A DNA stretch of 64,000 nucleotides, from the NCBI RefSeq assembly GCF_000287335.1, contig NC_018419.1:930001-994000 (forward strand), read 5' to 3'. Shown piece by piece: positions 20,560 through 36,141 of this stretch (positions are counted from its first letter, which is position 1; each line of letters opens with the position of its first letter). This DNA comes from a secondary endosymbiont of Ctenarytaina eucalypti. Its GTDB lineage: Bacteria; Pseudomonadota; Gammaproteobacteria; Enterobacterales; Enterobacteriaceae. The position numbers and the translations under genes were made by a program. The notes below the pieces were generated by a model that worked only from the letters and a program-made list of their open reading frames with translations, did no database searches and had not been told where the DNA came from.

Positions 20560-21081
20560 ATGGCAATAACGAAGGCGCTTAAAAATTTAATAGTCGCGTT
20601 GCCGGTGATAATACTTTCCGCATGTAGTTCTCAGAGAATGCTTAACAATGCCGACTTAGCTTCAATGAGTGCCGATGCTAATACTGCTATAGACATAAAC
20701 AATAACAATACGTTTTCCAACGATCAGGAGGCCCCTCTGAACATGAAGAAGCCTCAGTGCGACAATGTGGTGTACTTTGATTTAGACAAATACGATATTT
20801 TCTCTGCATACACTCAGATGCTTAACGCTCATGCAACTTTCTTGCGCATTAACCCGCTCTACACAGTGACTGTTGAAGGCCATGCGGACGAACATGGAAC
20901 GCCAGAATATAATATTGCGCTGGGTGAGCGCCGGGCTAATGCCCTAAAAATATATCTTCAAGGGCAAGGTGTTCCCGCTGATCAGATTGCTATCGTATCT
21001 TACGGTAAAGAGAAACCAGCTGTATTAGGGCACGATGAAGCAGCTTACGCTAAAAATCGTCGTGCTGTCTTATCCTACTAA
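20560..21081 (+). CDS. pal: Peptidoglycan-associated lipoprotein Pal
   Basis: Outer-membrane lipoprotein anchoring to peptidoglycan through its OmpA-like domain. The product has 173 aa, equal to E. coli. The signal peptide ends in a lipobox LSAC with the lipidated Cys22. The OmpA-like domain runs from [11 protein letters not shown] to NRRAVLSY, with the diaminopimelate-binding region [21 protein letters not shown] intact apart from H for R in HADERG. The asparagine-rich linker after the lipobox replaces the usual glycine-rich one. cpoB follows 9 bp later. Confidence 0.97.
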   Translation: MAITKALKNLIVALPVIILSACSSQRMLNNADLASMSADANTAIDINNNNTFSNDQEAPLNMKKPQCDNVVYFDLDKYDIFSAYTQMLNAHATFLRINPLYTVTVEGHADEHGTPEYNIALGERRANALKIYLQGQGVPADQIAIVSYGKEKPAVLGHDEAAYAKNRRAVLSY

Positions 21082-21090
21082 GAGAATGCA

Positions 21091-21831
21091 ATGAGAAATT
21101 ATTTCAGATTTTATCTATTGAGTCTGTCATTATTGATTGGTGTATCAACTCCCTTGGCTGCTACAATTCAAGCGCCAATCAGTACCGTCTGCTCTAGCGC
21201 AGTAGAAGACTGGGTCACTTACATTGATCGTATTGCTATCGCGCATAGTCAACTGCTAACCCAGATTCAAGATCAGCTCGTCGCCAATCAGCACGAGATT
21301 GATTCTCTACGAGGTCAGCTTCAGGAAAACCAACACCAGCTGTCGCTCGTGATCGAGCGGCAGCAACAGATCTACCAGAATATGGATAGTCCGTACAGTA
21401 AATCTCCGCCGGCTTCCAAGAAAAATGAGGCTAAAACGTCTAAAACAGCTAGCAGTAACGATGAAGCAATAGACTATAATGAAGCGGTAGCGCTAGTACT
21501 ACAGAAAAAACAGTATGCCCAGGCGATTAGTCGATTCCAGAACTTTGTTAAAAGCTATCCTAATTCAATTTATCAACCCAACGCGTATTACTGGCTTGGA
21601 AAGCTGAATGTTAAGCAAGGTAAAAAAGAGAATGCTATATATTACTTCGCCCTGGTCGCGAAGACCTATCCAAAATTTTCTAAAGCTCCTTCCTCGCTGT
21701 TGAAGGTAGGCATGCTAATGCAGGAAAAAGGCCAAAAAGATAACGCCCGGGCCGTTTTTCAACAGGTTGGAAAACTATATCCCAGCTCCGCATCTGCTAA
21801 GCAGGCGCAAAAACAGATATTAAAATTGTAA
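21091..21831 (+). CDS. cpoB: Cell division coordinator CpoB (YbgF)
   Basis: Periplasmic TPR protein that links Tol-Pal with PBP1B activity at division. The product has 246 aa (E. coli 263). It has a signal peptide with cleavage near LAA (about 24), an N-terminal coiled coil (about 55-95, rich in Q, E, L) and C-terminal tetratricopeptide repeats beginning DYNEAVALVLQKKQYAQAI, with YYWLG and ASAKQAQKQILKL at the end. It is translationally close to pal, as in other enterobacteria. Confidence 0.95.
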   Translation: MRNYFRFYLLSLSLLIGVSTPLAATIQAPISTVCSSAVEDWVTYIDRIAIAHSQLLTQIQDQLVANQHEIDSLRGQLQENQHQLSLVIERQQQIYQNMDSPYSKSPPASKKNEAKTSKTASSNDEAIDYNEAVALVLQKKQYAQAISRFQNFVKSYPNSIYQPNAYYWLGKLNVKQGKKENAIYYFALVAKTYPKFSKAPSSLLKVGMLMQEKGQKDNARAVFQQVGKLYPSSASAKQAQKQILKL

Positions 21832-23269
21832 TCCCTACAGGTTTGAACAAGAAAATGGCGGCGAGCATCAGGTCAATGTGCTGTTTAAGAAGAAAAAATT
21901 TTTCTTCTCTTGCACTTCAAAGAAGCAGTATATTATTCTCCCTAGAGGAAATGTCACAACCATATCCCAACCCAATCGCTTAACCTCTGTAATGTAAAAG
22001 CATTCTATTAGACGTCACAAAAGACTTGTAAACTTAAGACGACACACGTTTTCTAGTAAATGCTTATAATTTCAGCAGTATATATGTTCCTCAATTATTT
22101 AATAAATTAGCTAAAGTTTTACATGGATTTTCGAGATTTCATCACATACACGCCTAATGGTAATTTTATTTTAGAACCGCTACTAGACACGAGTGTTCTC
22201 TAGTTCTGAGTCTCTTTATGCCTAAATGCGACTCTTCTTATCAGCAACGAGAAGTCATGAGTCAAGGACTCAATTAGCCTGTGCATTCCCCTCCCCGTGT
22301 TATCTTTTTTGAGAACCCCGCTGGGGTTGCATGCAAAGAAAATAGTGAAATTGCGCAACTTAATGTAGTAATTAGACTTCTTAATTGGACCTGAAAGTCA
22401 GGCTATCTCCGTAGATCAATTAATATCAGTTCACTATGCGCGATTGCAATCGTCGAAGAACGCACAATCTAAGCAGTGTTGTCTCCATTAGTGCAGAAAT
22501 AGTAGCTACCTTGTGCATCTACTACTGTCAAAGACAGTACGATGCTTTAAATCTGTGGTATAAAAAACCTATTTATTAATGTTAAATGCTTTTTTAAAAA
22601 AAACGATTTTATAAAAACCATGATGACCTGAGCGCATTATAATTTATGGTGATGATATTTTTAAAATAAATCTCTACAACGTCGAATCATCAAGCGCAAG
22701 TGTATAAAAATTACACGCTCGCAATCAATACATATCTATAAAATTCTCATAGCAGCACAACACGAGACTTCAGAACATATAAGATTCCCTAAGAAAAACA
22801 TGCTCACGCCAAGAGTTAAGGGTGCTCTTTCTAAGAGATATCCCGTTTTTATCTAGCAAAACTACCGCAAGTTATCTGTGCTAGATAAAGATCACTTCTC
22901 AAACAACCCATTCACATGCAAAGGATAGGGCATATGAGCTCTATTTTCACGCCGAAATTGAAAAGCAGAGCATATCGCTGCCTTTTGCAAAAAGGAGGAG
23001 ATCAACCCATACCAATAAAATCACAAGGCCCCGCTAATCGTCAGCCTCTTCTGAAAATAGGTGTTTTGAGCAGATACTAAGGCAATCCGGCATGGATCTC
23101 ACAATAGCTACATACATTTTTGAATCCCAGAAAGTTAATCATTGTTAGGGGAACTATCGTAATATTTGGCCTCGTTGCAGCTGTCAATCTACCTGTTCCA
23201 GAATGTCTCCGAAATGCCGGGCATGCTTCCAATGAAGCCAATGCTTGTAAACACAAGGCGCTCAAAAAA
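21832..23269. other. Intergenic region between cpoB and rpoD
   Basis: The lysT/valT tRNA cluster that follows cpoB in E. coli is absent, and no tRNA-like sequence is seen. The end next to rpoD (about 23150-23269) is GC-richer and may be the residue of a neighbour of rpoD, but neither mug nor any other gene could be aligned. Confidence 0.55.
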
Positions 23270-25111
23270 TTAATCATCTAAGAAACTGCGCAAGACTTCA
23301 GACCGGCTCGGGTGACGCAGTTTACGCAACGCTTTCGCTTCGATTTGACGAATCCGTTCTCGAGTGACGTCAAACTGTTTACCGACTTCTTCCAATGTAT
23401 GATCGGTGTTCATGTCGATACCAAAGCGCATGCGCAATACCTTTGCTTCTCGAACCGTTAACCCAGCCAGTACCTCATGTGTCGCTGAACGTAAGCTTTC
23501 TGAAGTAGCGGAATCTAGCGGGAGCTCCAGGGTAGTGTCTTCGATAAAATCTCCTAGATGCGAATCTTCATCGTCACCGATAGGTGTTTCCATTGAGATC
23601 GGTTCCTTCGCGATCTTTAGTACCTTACGGATCTTATCTTCCGGCATTAGCATGCGATCTGCTAGCTCTGCTGGTGTCGGTTCACGTCCTATTTCTTGCA
23701 ACATCTGTCGAGAAATACGGTTGAGCTTATTGATAGTTTCAATCATATGCACTGGAATACGGATAGTCCTCGCCTGATCGGCGATAGAGCGAGTAATCGC
23801 CTGACGGATCCACCAAGTAGCGTATGTCGAGAACTTATAGCCGCGACGATATTCAAATTTATCTACAGCCTTCATCAAACCGATATTGCCCTCCTGAATT
23901 AGATCCAGAAACTGCAGTCCACGGTTCGTGTATTTTTTTGCAATAGAAATAACAAGACGCAGGTTCGCCTCAACCATTTCTTTCTTAGCACGGCGCGCCT
24001 TGGCTTCGCCAATAGACATTCGGCGGTTGATGTCCTTTACCTGTTCGATAGTCAGCCCAGTTTCTTCTTCAATCTGCCGTAACTTCTTCAAGCTACGATG
24101 CACCTCATCATCGACTGCATGCAGTCTTTCAGACCAGGCCTTATTCATGGACAATGCCGCTTTGAACCAGCTATCACTGGTTTCGTTACCGGAAAAGAGA
24201 GTGACAAAGCTTTTCTTCGGCATCTTACTGATTTCTACACATAGCTTCATAATAAAACGTTCCTGATTACGCACGCGATCCATCATGGCGCGCATGTTAT
24301 TAACCAGGTAGTCAAACTGCTTCGGCACTAGACGGAATTGTTTAAACACGTCTGAAAGATTAAGAATCTCCGAGGCAGATGTAATATGATTCAGCCCATT
24401 AGCTTTTATCATATTACGGGTAATTTCATACTGTTCACGTAGTTCAAGAAATTTCTGTCGCGCTAACTCCGGATCAATGCTATGATCGTCTTCAGCACTA
24501 TCACCGCTACTGTCTTCTTCATCGTCATCAGCGGTGCTATCGTCAACAGCAAGTTCAGAGCCGATATGAGTCACAGTGGCCGTCATATCTTCTTCCGCGT
24601 TCGGATCGATAAACCCGGTAATCAGATCAGACATTCGCACCTCTTGCGCTTCAACGCGCTCGTACTGTTCGAGAAGGTAAGTAATCGCCTCTGGATACTC
24701 GGCTACTGAGCACTGCACCTGATTGATCCCGTCTTCAATACGCTTGGCAATGTCAATCTCACCTTCACGAGTCAGCAGCTCCACAGTACCCATTTCTCGC
24801 ATATACATACGAACTGGGTCAGTGGTCCGTCCAATCTCCGCCTCAACACTAGACAAGACTTGGGCCGCTGCTTCCACCGCATCTTCATCGGTGTCGGAGG
24901 TTGTTTCGGCGAGAAGCAGATCATCGGCGTCTGGCGCTTCTTCCATCACCTGGATGCCCATGTCATTTATCATCTGGATGATATCTTCTATCTGATCAGA
25001 GTCGACGATATCTTCAGGTAGATGGTCATTAACCTCAGAAAAGGTCAAATAACCTTGCTCTTTACCACGTGTGACAAGCAGCTTCAGCTGTGACTGCGAG
25101 TTTTGCTCCAT
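23270..25111 (-). CDS. rpoD: RNA polymerase primary sigma factor (sigma 70)
   Basis: Directs RNA polymerase to housekeeping promoters. Starting at the ATG at 25111 ([12 protein letters not shown]) gives 613 aa, exactly the E. coli length; the open frame extends 7 codons upstream, but the sequence just before this ATG (GGATACCGTCTT) is the conserved E. coli leader. Regions 1.1, 1.2, the acidic non-conserved insert (about 170-215), 2.1-2.4 ([19 protein letters not shown]), 3 and 4.2 with the helix-turn-helix and [12 protein letters not shown] end are all present. Last gene of rpsU-dnaG-rpoD. Confidence 0.98.
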   Translation of the reverse strand: MEQNSQSQLKLLVTRGKEQGYLTFSEVNDHLPEDIVDSDQIEDIIQMINDMGIQVMEEAPDADDLLLAETTSDTDEDAVEAAAQVLSSVEAEIGRTTDPVRMYMREMGTVELLTREGEIDIAKRIEDGINQVQCSVAEYPEAITYLLEQYERVEAQEVRMSDLITGFIDPNAEEDMTATVTHIGSELAVDDSTADDDEEDSSGDSAEDDHSIDPELARQKFLELREQYEITRNMIKANGLNHITSASEILNLSDVFKQFRLVPKQFDYLVNNMRAMMDRVRNQERFIMKLCVEISKMPKKSFVTLFSGNETSDSWFKAALSMNKAWSERLHAVDDEVHRSLKKLRQIEEETGLTIEQVKDINRRMSIGEAKARRAKKEMVEANLRLVISIAKKYTNRGLQFLDLIQEGNIGLMKAVDKFEYRRGYKFSTYATWWIRQAITRSIADQARTIRIPVHMIETINKLNRISRQMLQEIGREPTPAELADRMLMPEDKIRKVLKIAKEPISMETPIGDDEDSHLGDFIEDTTLELPLDSATSESLRSATHEVLAGLTVREAKVLRMRFGIDMNTDHTLEEVGKQFDVTRERIRQIEAKALRKLRHPSRSEVLRSFLDD

Positions 25112-25266
25112 AAGACGGTATCCACACTTCAAGAGTAATAATCGGTGTTGGTTGACAAAAATAGATGACCAACGAGAGAGATGGGCTCCGTTTCACGCCG
25201 CGGCCCAATGCAGCATAGCGCAGGGTCTTGCCCTGCTAAATGTTAGATAATGATGCAGCCTCATTA

Positions 25267-27015
25267 TTAAGTTTTTTTTGCCAGCGCCTGGTTCAGTGAC
25301 CAGAGCTGCTGGCGTTCTTCGGCCGTTAGTCCATGTGTCCGAGCACGAGTGATCAGCGCTTCTTGGCGATCTTCGAGTATAGAGTCATAGAGATTTTCTA
25401 GGGTGTCAAGAAATGTCGCCTCGACCGTCTCATCAATGATCATATGGTTCCAGGTCGCAAGGGTGTTAAGCTGGGAAGAAAATTGAGTCTCCCGATAATG
25501 CTCCAGTAATTGACCGGTAGTAAGCCCAGAGCCTGCCTGGCAGGTCTGTACTAATTCGATAAATAGCGGCACACCCAGCTGTTTGGATTGCTCCAGATCC
25601 TGCACGTTAGGCACTAGTGCAGATAGTTGTGGATATTGTACGAGCAATCCTATCAGGATACGCATAGTTGTGCGTTTTATCCCCGGCCTTGTTCTAATGT
25701 GTTTCTTTAGAGCTGCCTGAGGGGCCAGCCTTTCAAGCTGGTTGTCGTCAAGAAGACCGAGCGTATTTCCCAACTTCTGACGCAAATAAAGACGCAGGGT
25801 TTCTCCTGGGATTTGGCCTATCAGTGGCAAGGCCAAGGTACTGAGCTTTGCCCGTCCGTCGGGATTACTCAAATCTACCTGCGGTATCAGTGTTTCAAAT
25901 AAAAATCTTGATAGTGGAATCGCCTGTTCGATGCGATTCTCAAAAGCTTTTTTCCCGATTTTACGCACAAGAGTGTCGGGATCTTCACCTTCCGGAAGAA
26001 ACATAAAATTTAGCTGCCGACCATCATTCAGGTGGGGCAACACATTCTCCAGCGCCCGCCAGGCCGCTCTACGCCCAGCATTGTCACCGTCATAACAGCA
26101 AATCACTTGGTCAGTAAGCCGATATAGTACTTGCATGTGATCGGCCGTTGTCGAGGTACCAAGAGAAGCAACTACATAGTGGATCCCGAACTGGGATAGT
26201 GAAACTACATCCATATAGCCTTCAACTACGAGCATCCGGGGTAATGTCGGATACTGTTTTTTTGCCTCATACAAACCATAAAGATGACGGCTCTTATAAA
26301 AAATCTCTGTTTCCGGGCAGTTTAAGTACTTCGGCTGCTCATCCCCTAATATCCTCCCGCCGAAGGCGATAACACGACCGCGCATGTCTCGGATCGGAAA
26401 CATGATGCGTTCACGGAAACGATCGTAAGCTCGCCCATAATCGCTGATTGCCACCATGCCAGCGTTATTAAGCGCATTGCAATCGGCTGACGACTGACCG
26501 AAATGCTTAATGATATTATCCCAGCCAGCCGGCGCAAAACCGATGGCAAAACGTGTAATAACTGTTTCGCTTAATCCACGGTATTGCAAATATTTCTTAG
26601 CCAAATTTGCCGTTCTGGATTGCAACGCCTGCTGATAAAAACTACTAAGCTTCCCCATAAGCTGATACAACGTGTTTCGTTGATGACGAGCCTTCTGATT
26701 TAGGCCTATACCGCTCTCATACGGCACTTCCAAGTGGAGCTGGGCGGCAAGTTCCTCGATCGAGGCAACAAAATCTAACCGATCATAATGCATTAAAAAA
26801 TCGATCGCATTGCCATGAGCGCCACATCCAAAACAATAGTAAAACTGCTTTTCCTCGTTCACAGTAAATGACGGGGTTTTCTCATGGTGGAATAGACAGC
26901 AGGCGTGAAAGTTTTTTCCCTGCTTTTTGAGCGGCACCCGCGAGTTAATTAGATCGACGATATCGGTACGCGCTAATAAAGCATTGATAAAGATACGTGG
27001 GATTCGTCCAGCCAT
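25267..27015 (-). CDS. dnaG: DNA primase
   Basis: Synthesises RNA primers for Okazaki fragments. The product has 582 aa (E. coli 581). The zinc ribbon ligands C40, H43, C61 and C64 are at E. coli positions. The toprim catalytic core has EGYMD and the metal-binding CYDGDNAGRRAA. The C-terminal DnaB-interacting domain is complete in length but more divergent than the core. It lies between rpsU and rpoD, in the standard order. Confidence 0.98.
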   Translation of the reverse strand: MAGRIPRIFINALLARTDIVDLINSRVPLKKQGKNFHACCLFHHEKTPSFTVNEEKQFYYCFGCGAHGNAIDFLMHYDRLDFVASIEELAAQLHLEVPYESGIGLNQKARHQRNTLYQLMGKLSSFYQQALQSRTANLAKKYLQYRGLSETVITRFAIGFAPAGWDNIIKHFGQSSADCNALNNAGMVAISDYGRAYDRFRERIMFPIRDMRGRVIAFGGRILGDEQPKYLNCPETEIFYKSRHLYGLYEAKKQYPTLPRMLVVEGYMDVVSLSQFGIHYVVASLGTSTTADHMQVLYRLTDQVICCYDGDNAGRRAAWRALENVLPHLNDGRQLNFMFLPEGEDPDTLVRKIGKKAFENRIEQAIPLSRFLFETLIPQVDLSNPDGRAKLSTLALPLIGQIPGETLRLYLRQKLGNTLGLLDDNQLERLAPQAALKKHIRTRPGIKRTTMRILIGLLVQYPQLSALVPNVQDLEQSKQLGVPLFIELVQTCQAGSGLTTGQLLEHYRETQFSSQLNTLATWNHMIIDETVEATFLDTLENLYDSILEDRQEALITRARTHGLTAEERQQLWSLNQALAKKT

Positions 27016-27141
27016 AAGTCCTGTCGAATAAGCACTTAACCAATAAAAGCGTGAAACTTTTCTAGACCGCTCGATCCAGACGACGAGACAGGTACGTCTG
27101 AAGATTTATCACGCAATCAGACTAGCCTCTCACCTTAAAAG

Positions 27142-27402
<261 letters not shown>

Positions 27403-27428
27403 TTAGCGCTTTTCAAAAAAAGTTCATA

Positions 27429-27458
27429 ATCTTACTTTAAATCTGTTAAGGTTGTAAA
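27429..27458 (-). promoter_or_regulatory. Candidate sigma-70 promoter for rpsU-dnaG-rpoD
   Basis: On the minus strand, TTTACA (27458-27453) and TAAGAT (27434-27429) are separated by 18 bp, placing a start site about 65 nt before rpsU. No LexA box was recognised. Confidence 0.4.
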
Positions 27459-30400
27459 GTTTTTAACTGTATAATCTTCTTTTCTACGAGACTTTAGTGA
27501 AGAATCTGATATTAGAACTTTTAAATAACACCAGAAGCATGAAAGAACTTAACTGGGTGCAGTTAAACATGATAAATCTTCAGTCAGATGTGTGTGTTAT
27601 GCTCTAATGCTTCAAAAAAAACAGAGAGGCATGCTGTAATAGATTTTTATTTTTTTAAATCAATGATTAAAAATTTATGGTTCTAGAATATGTAGGAATC
27701 CCCGTTGCGCCTTTAAGCGACATTTTACAACTTCTCATGAGATCCTTAAAAAGGATTGATCCTGCTAGTTCAGTAAAAGGATACATTTTTCTCATGCACA
27801 GTCATAGCGTTAAAGATTATAAGAAAACTAAACTCCCAATATGAAAACCATTTCTTTTAACGTATATACAATAAGATATCGTGGATTAAATTTCGCTACC
27901 CCGTGCAATCTCTTTGCGCCCTGTGAGGGTGTGTGAATAATTTCTAACAACGTCATGCAAGTAAAACACTTTAAAAATTGCTATTGCTTCTTTTATCGCC
28001 TACCTTTCGTCATTGTTACACAAAAATTTACATGGATACTATAGAGCGCTATGCTGAGCTAGCATATGACTGCTTCAAACCATGAGTAGAGTGAGAATGT
28101 AGCGTCTGTTCATGACGACACTAGCATCATGAAAATAATATACATTTCGTATCCTGCAAAGGAGAAATCAAAAGCTATCTTTTTTATACAACCTGTATGA
28201 TACCAAGAAGCTATATTATTAGAGCCATCATCACATGCTTATTCAATTTTCTAGGACGTTCGCTTTATCAAGGCAAGTAGCGCTAAAACATTAACGATGT
28301 TTTTCTTTAGCAACACTCTAGACCTAATTTCATATGTCAAAATTATATAAATGTATAAAGCGTGATAGGTTTCTACTATTAAGTATTATGTTAGTAGATA
28401 AGATCTGTCGTCTCCTTACCGTGCCTTTTTTATACGTTTTTAGCGCATCAGGTTATATTACAGGGAACAATCTGATCATTCAACCGACGGAAAAATCTAT
28501 TCATTCAACAAATCATTTTGGCCCGGAAAAATAAAGCTTGATTACGAGAAGCGTTGCCTACATTACAGTAGGAACTTACTCTTTTAGCAAACTAGATACT
28601 TTATCTATTTAAGGTAAAAGTACCTTACCACAAGACTGCACAAGTTGAACAAGTTGAAAAAGTTGCTAAGCACTTAATGCTAAATATTATTCATGAGCTA
28701 ATTAGTTGTTCATTCTAGCTAACCGGAGTATAGTTGCTGATCTCATTAGCAGCAATGCAAACTGTGTTCTGCCAAGGTGGATAGTCCGATAGTCAACTTT
28801 GCTCCATTCGAGCAGCCATACAAGACGAACTTATAGCTCATTAAGAATACGTAGGTATAAATGTTTTCAGGTGGCGAATAATACAGGCCCCTTTCACAAA
28901 CAGGGACTCGTTATCAATTGATACAACCTTTCTAGAATAGAGCATCCGAATCTATCGGGGAGATTGGCTATTATTCATTCTTGCATCAATCAGGGCTCTT
29001 ATCTATCCCATCTGTATGCATTCAGAATACACTTTATCAAAACAAATGCGGCTTTTATAAAAAAGCATGCACTTATCGCCAGAATAATACTCAAGTGCAC
29101 ATGTATAAAAGATGACCTGACCTTTGATTATTGCAGGGAGAGGTGCTGCTGACTAACTCTTGCTGTAATTCATTTCTAGAATGTTGGTGCTAACACTCAA
29201 GAACCGTTAGCAATACTTGGCTATTCAGCAAACCTCAAGCAGCGATGAGAGCCGGTATAGATATAACGCACATTATAAAGAATGAATATCGCTGAAAAAC
29301 TGTAGCAGTAAACTTTTTTCCACTAGTTACGATTTTATACAAGAAAGAATCTTTTTATATGAAAAGAGACATGAAAATAACATGATCATCATCATGATCT
29401 ATGTATGCGTCCTTTCGAAGAAATACTATAGATTTCTTTAAAACCAATACAAAAACAACTATAGCCACTTCCTATACTGATTAGTAACTAGGCGCTAATT
29501 GCTTCGTCTTAGATACGGCGCATTCTACTGAGTGCGTAGTTGTAAAAAAGAGCGGGGATATCCGTGAGGTATATTAGTTTTCTAGAGTCAATAAGCTGCA
29601 GCCAGCGAACCTAAGCAAAAAAATTTTTTCCATCTGGCGTTATTAAGTCATCGGCAGGTTTTCTTACTTCATCCATCTAGACGATCCAGTTTCTACTAAA
29701 GTAATTCTGCGTTCAGTAAGAGACACAACATAGTTCCGACGAAAGTCGGACAAGAAGAGCATCGCCCCATATTCTGCATTGTAGAAAAAAGTGAGTTCAA
29801 GCGGTCAATAATGACGAGTTAACAATGCGCTGGCATCGTGAAGACTCCAGCTTAATGAAGGCACTAAAAGACACGTCTGATGCACCCAAGATATAACCTT
29901 CTTGTAACGATAAATGATGATAAAATTCAATCGGTTTTGTTTGATGCAACACCATTAGAAATAAATTCAGCGCCACGCAGCATGAAAAAAAACATAGTTG
30001 ATATTAGCCGAGCTATCGTCATCTGTCTTGCCGATTACATTTCTAAACATATGCGACCGCTAAAGGTCTACCTTGACAGGATTAGAGCAGGAAATTACGT
30101 CTGATTAGAGTGTAAAAACGCCACTCTTCCTTCACGCATGGAAATGCATGCTGTACGCTTGTTGAGCTACCCTAGGCAAAATGCTCTACTCTTAAGCATT
30201 ACATAGCAGTAGCATGGCGATTCTTTTCGCTGCATCGGCTGCAAGTTTTCTAATGCACCCCTTGGACTCATGCGACCGCAGCGGTTGTAGGCTACAATAA
30301 GCTATATAGCTTGTTTATTAATAAAAAAGAGGCCTTATTGTAATGGGTATAGATCACATGAGAAACTTAGCCGCTGCTCCATCATGTTTAAAAAATTGAG

Positions 30401-31205
30401 CAGACTAAGCTTTGTATCTAATCTACGAGAAAAAAACCAAACAAACTTTTTTAAATAGAATTTCCGTAGTGATAAGCCTGCTGTACTAATGAGAAGTCAA
30501 TTAAACGTTTTCTAAAATTAAGTTTCTCTCTGTGAAGAGAATAGTTGAATTATCGCGTCATGCTGCTAGAAAGTCATATCGCTTGAACATCCTTAATATA
30601 AATGGTCTACTTGATCAGTAAACATGTTACTGTTCTATAAAAATCGTGTATAGCATTGCTGATGATGAGATCAAATCATAATAATTGAATAATTTATTTT
30701 GATCAAATGAAATTTAAATTGTTATGTTCATCACCATGGCTTCTTAACTCAATGTTTCTGTAATAAGATGTTCATTTAAAATTAACATTAACTGTTAGCA
30801 GCGTTTAGTAAATAAAAATTATTTCCAGTTCATAAAATATCTAATGAGTAATTAAAATTAGAATATCATCTAATGATATTTAGGTAGGTATGGTACGGCA
30901 CGGTACGGTAATGCTGATTGTTATAGTGATGGCCTTACATTGCTAACCTTAACGCACAATATTCAGAATGGCCAAAAAGCAGTTACACTCCGATAAGTCA
31001 TGAGCACGAATAATGGATTTAATTAAGATATGAGGCACTATAAATATATTTGATTAAAGATTACATTGTTTGATAAGATACTCGCTGCAAGCTTCTTACC
31101 TACTCATGGCAGTTATATAACACGAATAGAAATAACACATTTTACCACTGCAGCGTTGCGATAGTATTGGCATTAACAAAAGAATGATTGCCAAAAAAAT
31201 AAAAA

Positions 31206-31255
31206 CGCATTCCACTATGCGGTTCTACATGTAAAGAGCCTCATAGTGGAATGCG
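31206..31255. repeat. Perfect 14-bp inverted repeat with 22-nt loop
   Basis: Arm 31206-31219 (CGCATTCCACTATG) is the exact reverse complement of 31242-31255; two further G-C pairs can form inside after one mismatch. An A-run precedes it and CTTTCC follows. There is no gene within 2 kb. Confidence 0.95.
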
Positions 31256-33378
31256 CGCTTTCCGTGATTACAAGAAGCATTAGTAGCAAGCTATCTAAGA
31301 ACCATGCACATAAGTATTGCGATTATTATGGGGGTATGTTGTCACCTGACCTGTGATGAAATATCGCATCTTAAATTTTTATTAACCAATACAGCTGGCT
31401 ATATATCGATTTTTACGGTTGTCAAAAGGTTGTTAGGTTTTTGGAAAAATGCTGAGCGCGACTCTTCATGTCGATGCACTGAATAGCCGCTTCAGTATGA
31501 CGTTCCTGCAGTGACTCCTTTCCTTTAACATTATTCTGTACAGACAAATGAGTCCGTTGGCAACTATTTTGAGTGGAAAAAATATTTTTTTAAATATTAC
31601 CATTCCAGAAAAGTGCTGTCCATCCCCGCGCGCCTGTTGATAGAATGATAGCCTAGTGATACGTAAACATGAAGGCTAGATAACTACTTTAAAAGTATTC
31701 TTCCAGAGTCAACCGAAGAGCAACACCGCCGTTAACAGTCGGTAGGTTATGTAACATTTGAGCTTTAATGTGGGGCTCAGAAAACTACTTGTAATCAGAA
31801 GTATTCTTATCAGTATTTTCACAACTAGTGATTTGTTATGCTGGATCGGTAGGCTCCTTATGCGCTGCCTATCAATAACACTAGCTCATACTTGAAAGTG
31901 TCTTATTCAAGACATATCAGCTCGTAATTAATTTTGCTACATGATGATTATCATTCACACTAAAAAATTGGTTAGGGTTAATCACCCCAGGGTAGGTGTA
32001 CAATATTGAAGATTCGCTATGTTAGAGTATGTTCTGGTCGATGTTCAGGAGTGAGAATTGTTCCCGGTATTTTGCTTTCACGTTTTATAAACGTGCCCTT
32101 TCTTCAAATAGCAGTGACTGATCACCAACAACACTATCCAGGCGGAATTAATTAACCTACACGCTCAAATTGTGGCACCTCTGTTTCTTGATACAGAGCG
32201 TGCTCACCACCATACCTAGCTCCATGCTCTTCAGAGGAGCGCCGTGTTCTTTTCTCTCTCTCACCTCCACTCTTATCATAGAACCCACGCATGAATGTAC
32301 AGATATCACTGCATATTCTATAATAATAGAAAGTTTATAGCCACTACTCTAAAAGAGTAGTAAAATAAAAGCTTTTAGCGTCTTTAGCATTCATGGTATT
32401 TTCTGGCTCTCTAGTATTATTCGAGCTCAATCTCAAACCAGAAAAAGCTTATAGTTCAGCAAAAACATTCTCATGGAACATTTCTAGAGGATCAATACGG
32501 GCTTGATAGTACTGAGAGCGATGTTAATCAGAGTCATTCATTAGTATATAAGATTTTAAAAAAACTTTGACCATGTACTCAGTACATTTTTTCTCAAAAT
32601 CATTCACTGATTTTCTTATAAGAAAAACTTCAGAAACCAGTTTTTGCTATTTCAAAATCTGGGTTCAGTTCTGATCCTAGATGGATAATGTTTTAGAGGT
32701 CGGTTAGGCCTACTATTTTTCTACTAAGCAAGACGAAAAACTATACCTAGGATGTTCGCGAAAAAATAAGTTTTTAATATTTTTCTGCGAATCTTACAAA
32801 ACTTTTGTCAGTCGACATGTGAACTTATAAAGTGTCCGACAAGCTTTCCGGATCGTTCTTTCTTTAATAATCGATAACAGAATGTTAGTAGCAACATGCA
32901 CACATTAACATGTGCTAAAATTATAGCGATCTAATCATTTATGGAAACTAGCTGCAAGATTTTAGTAAGTGAGACTACAACATCCAGTCGCATGTTATCG
33001 ACAAGCAAGAAGCATGGAAACCTTCCTAGTGTAACAGTTGAGAGAACAAGAAAAAATGCTCTCCGTAGCTATAACTATTCACCCAAAAACAATAATGATA
33101 AAAGGCTTTAGCGCATTTAATCAAGCAGATTTTCTGAAAAATTCGAACAATGTTAACTGACATCACGCGCAATATAATTTTTTATTACTCCTTATTAAGC
33201 AACCTCGTTCAATAACATCAGAGATGATATTTATTTATCTTGTTTAACATTAGAAGTGTTGATCAAAGACAGCGATGTAATGGCTCATTATTAATAATGC
33301 AAAAAAAAGAATAAGTAAGAGTAACACATGAACTGAAATAATAGACCATCTCGGTTCTAATTACGATACTTTCTCTTT

Positions 33379-33801
33379 TTACATCGCTTTTTTTATTAAT
33401 TCTATGACTCGTAGTTTTGCTAGCACGTTAGATAGTTCAGCCGATGCCCGAGCATAATCAAGATCACTGTGGCAGTTATTCATATGATCCTCTGCCCTCC
33501 GCTTAGAATCCAGCACTCTAGATTCGTCAAGATCTTTACCTCGAATAGCAGTATCGGCCAGTATTGTAACACTACTGGGCTGTACTTCAAGCATCCCTCC
33601 AGACAAGTAGATATACTCTTCAGTGCAGTGTTCTTTTACAATCCGCACCATACCAGGTTGAATGGCAGTTAGCAACGGTGCATGGCCAGGAAAAATCCCC
33701 AGCTCACCCTCGCTACCTGTCACCTGGATTTTCTCAACGACGCCGAAAAAAATTTTTTTTTCAGCACTAACAACCTCGAGATGATAAGTTTTTGCAGACA
33801 T
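33379..33801 (-). CDS. atpC: ATP synthase F1 epsilon subunit
   Basis: Central-stalk subunit and regulator of F1. The product has 140 aa (E. coli 139). The N-terminal beta-sandwich carries [19 protein letters not shown], and the C-terminal helical hairpin is retained. Last gene of the operon, 17 bp after atpD; no obvious terminator follows it. Confidence 0.97.
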   Translation of the reverse strand: MSAKTYHLEVVSAEKKIFFGVVEKIQVTGSEGELGIFPGHAPLLTAIQPGMVRIVKEHCTEEYIYLSGGMLEVQPSSVTILADTAIRGKDLDESRVLDSKRRAEDHMNNCHSDLDYARASAELSNVLAKLRVIELIKKAM

Positions 33802-33818
33802 AACCCCCCATTAAGGCA

Positions 33819-36091
<2,273 letters not shown>

Positions 36092-36141
36092 GTCTAATGC
36101 TCCTTATTGCTGTATGGCCTGGCGACGTAACTTATTACGCA

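Noticed and set aside
23077-23277. Frame overlapping the 3' end of rpoD, considered as mug or a small gene
   Set aside because: Tried against the expected rpoD neighbour mug in all + frames without a match; the minus frame is unrecognised.
29880-30104. 74-codon frame on + in the six-kb desert
   Set aside because: Reads plausibly as protein but has no ribosome site, no recognisable similarity, AT-rich composition like the spacer, and no conserved neighbour.
32573-32592. Palindrome plus T6 as an intrinsic terminator
   Set aside because: AT-rich 7-bp arms with a 1-nt spacer make a weak stem, and there is no gene upstream to terminate.
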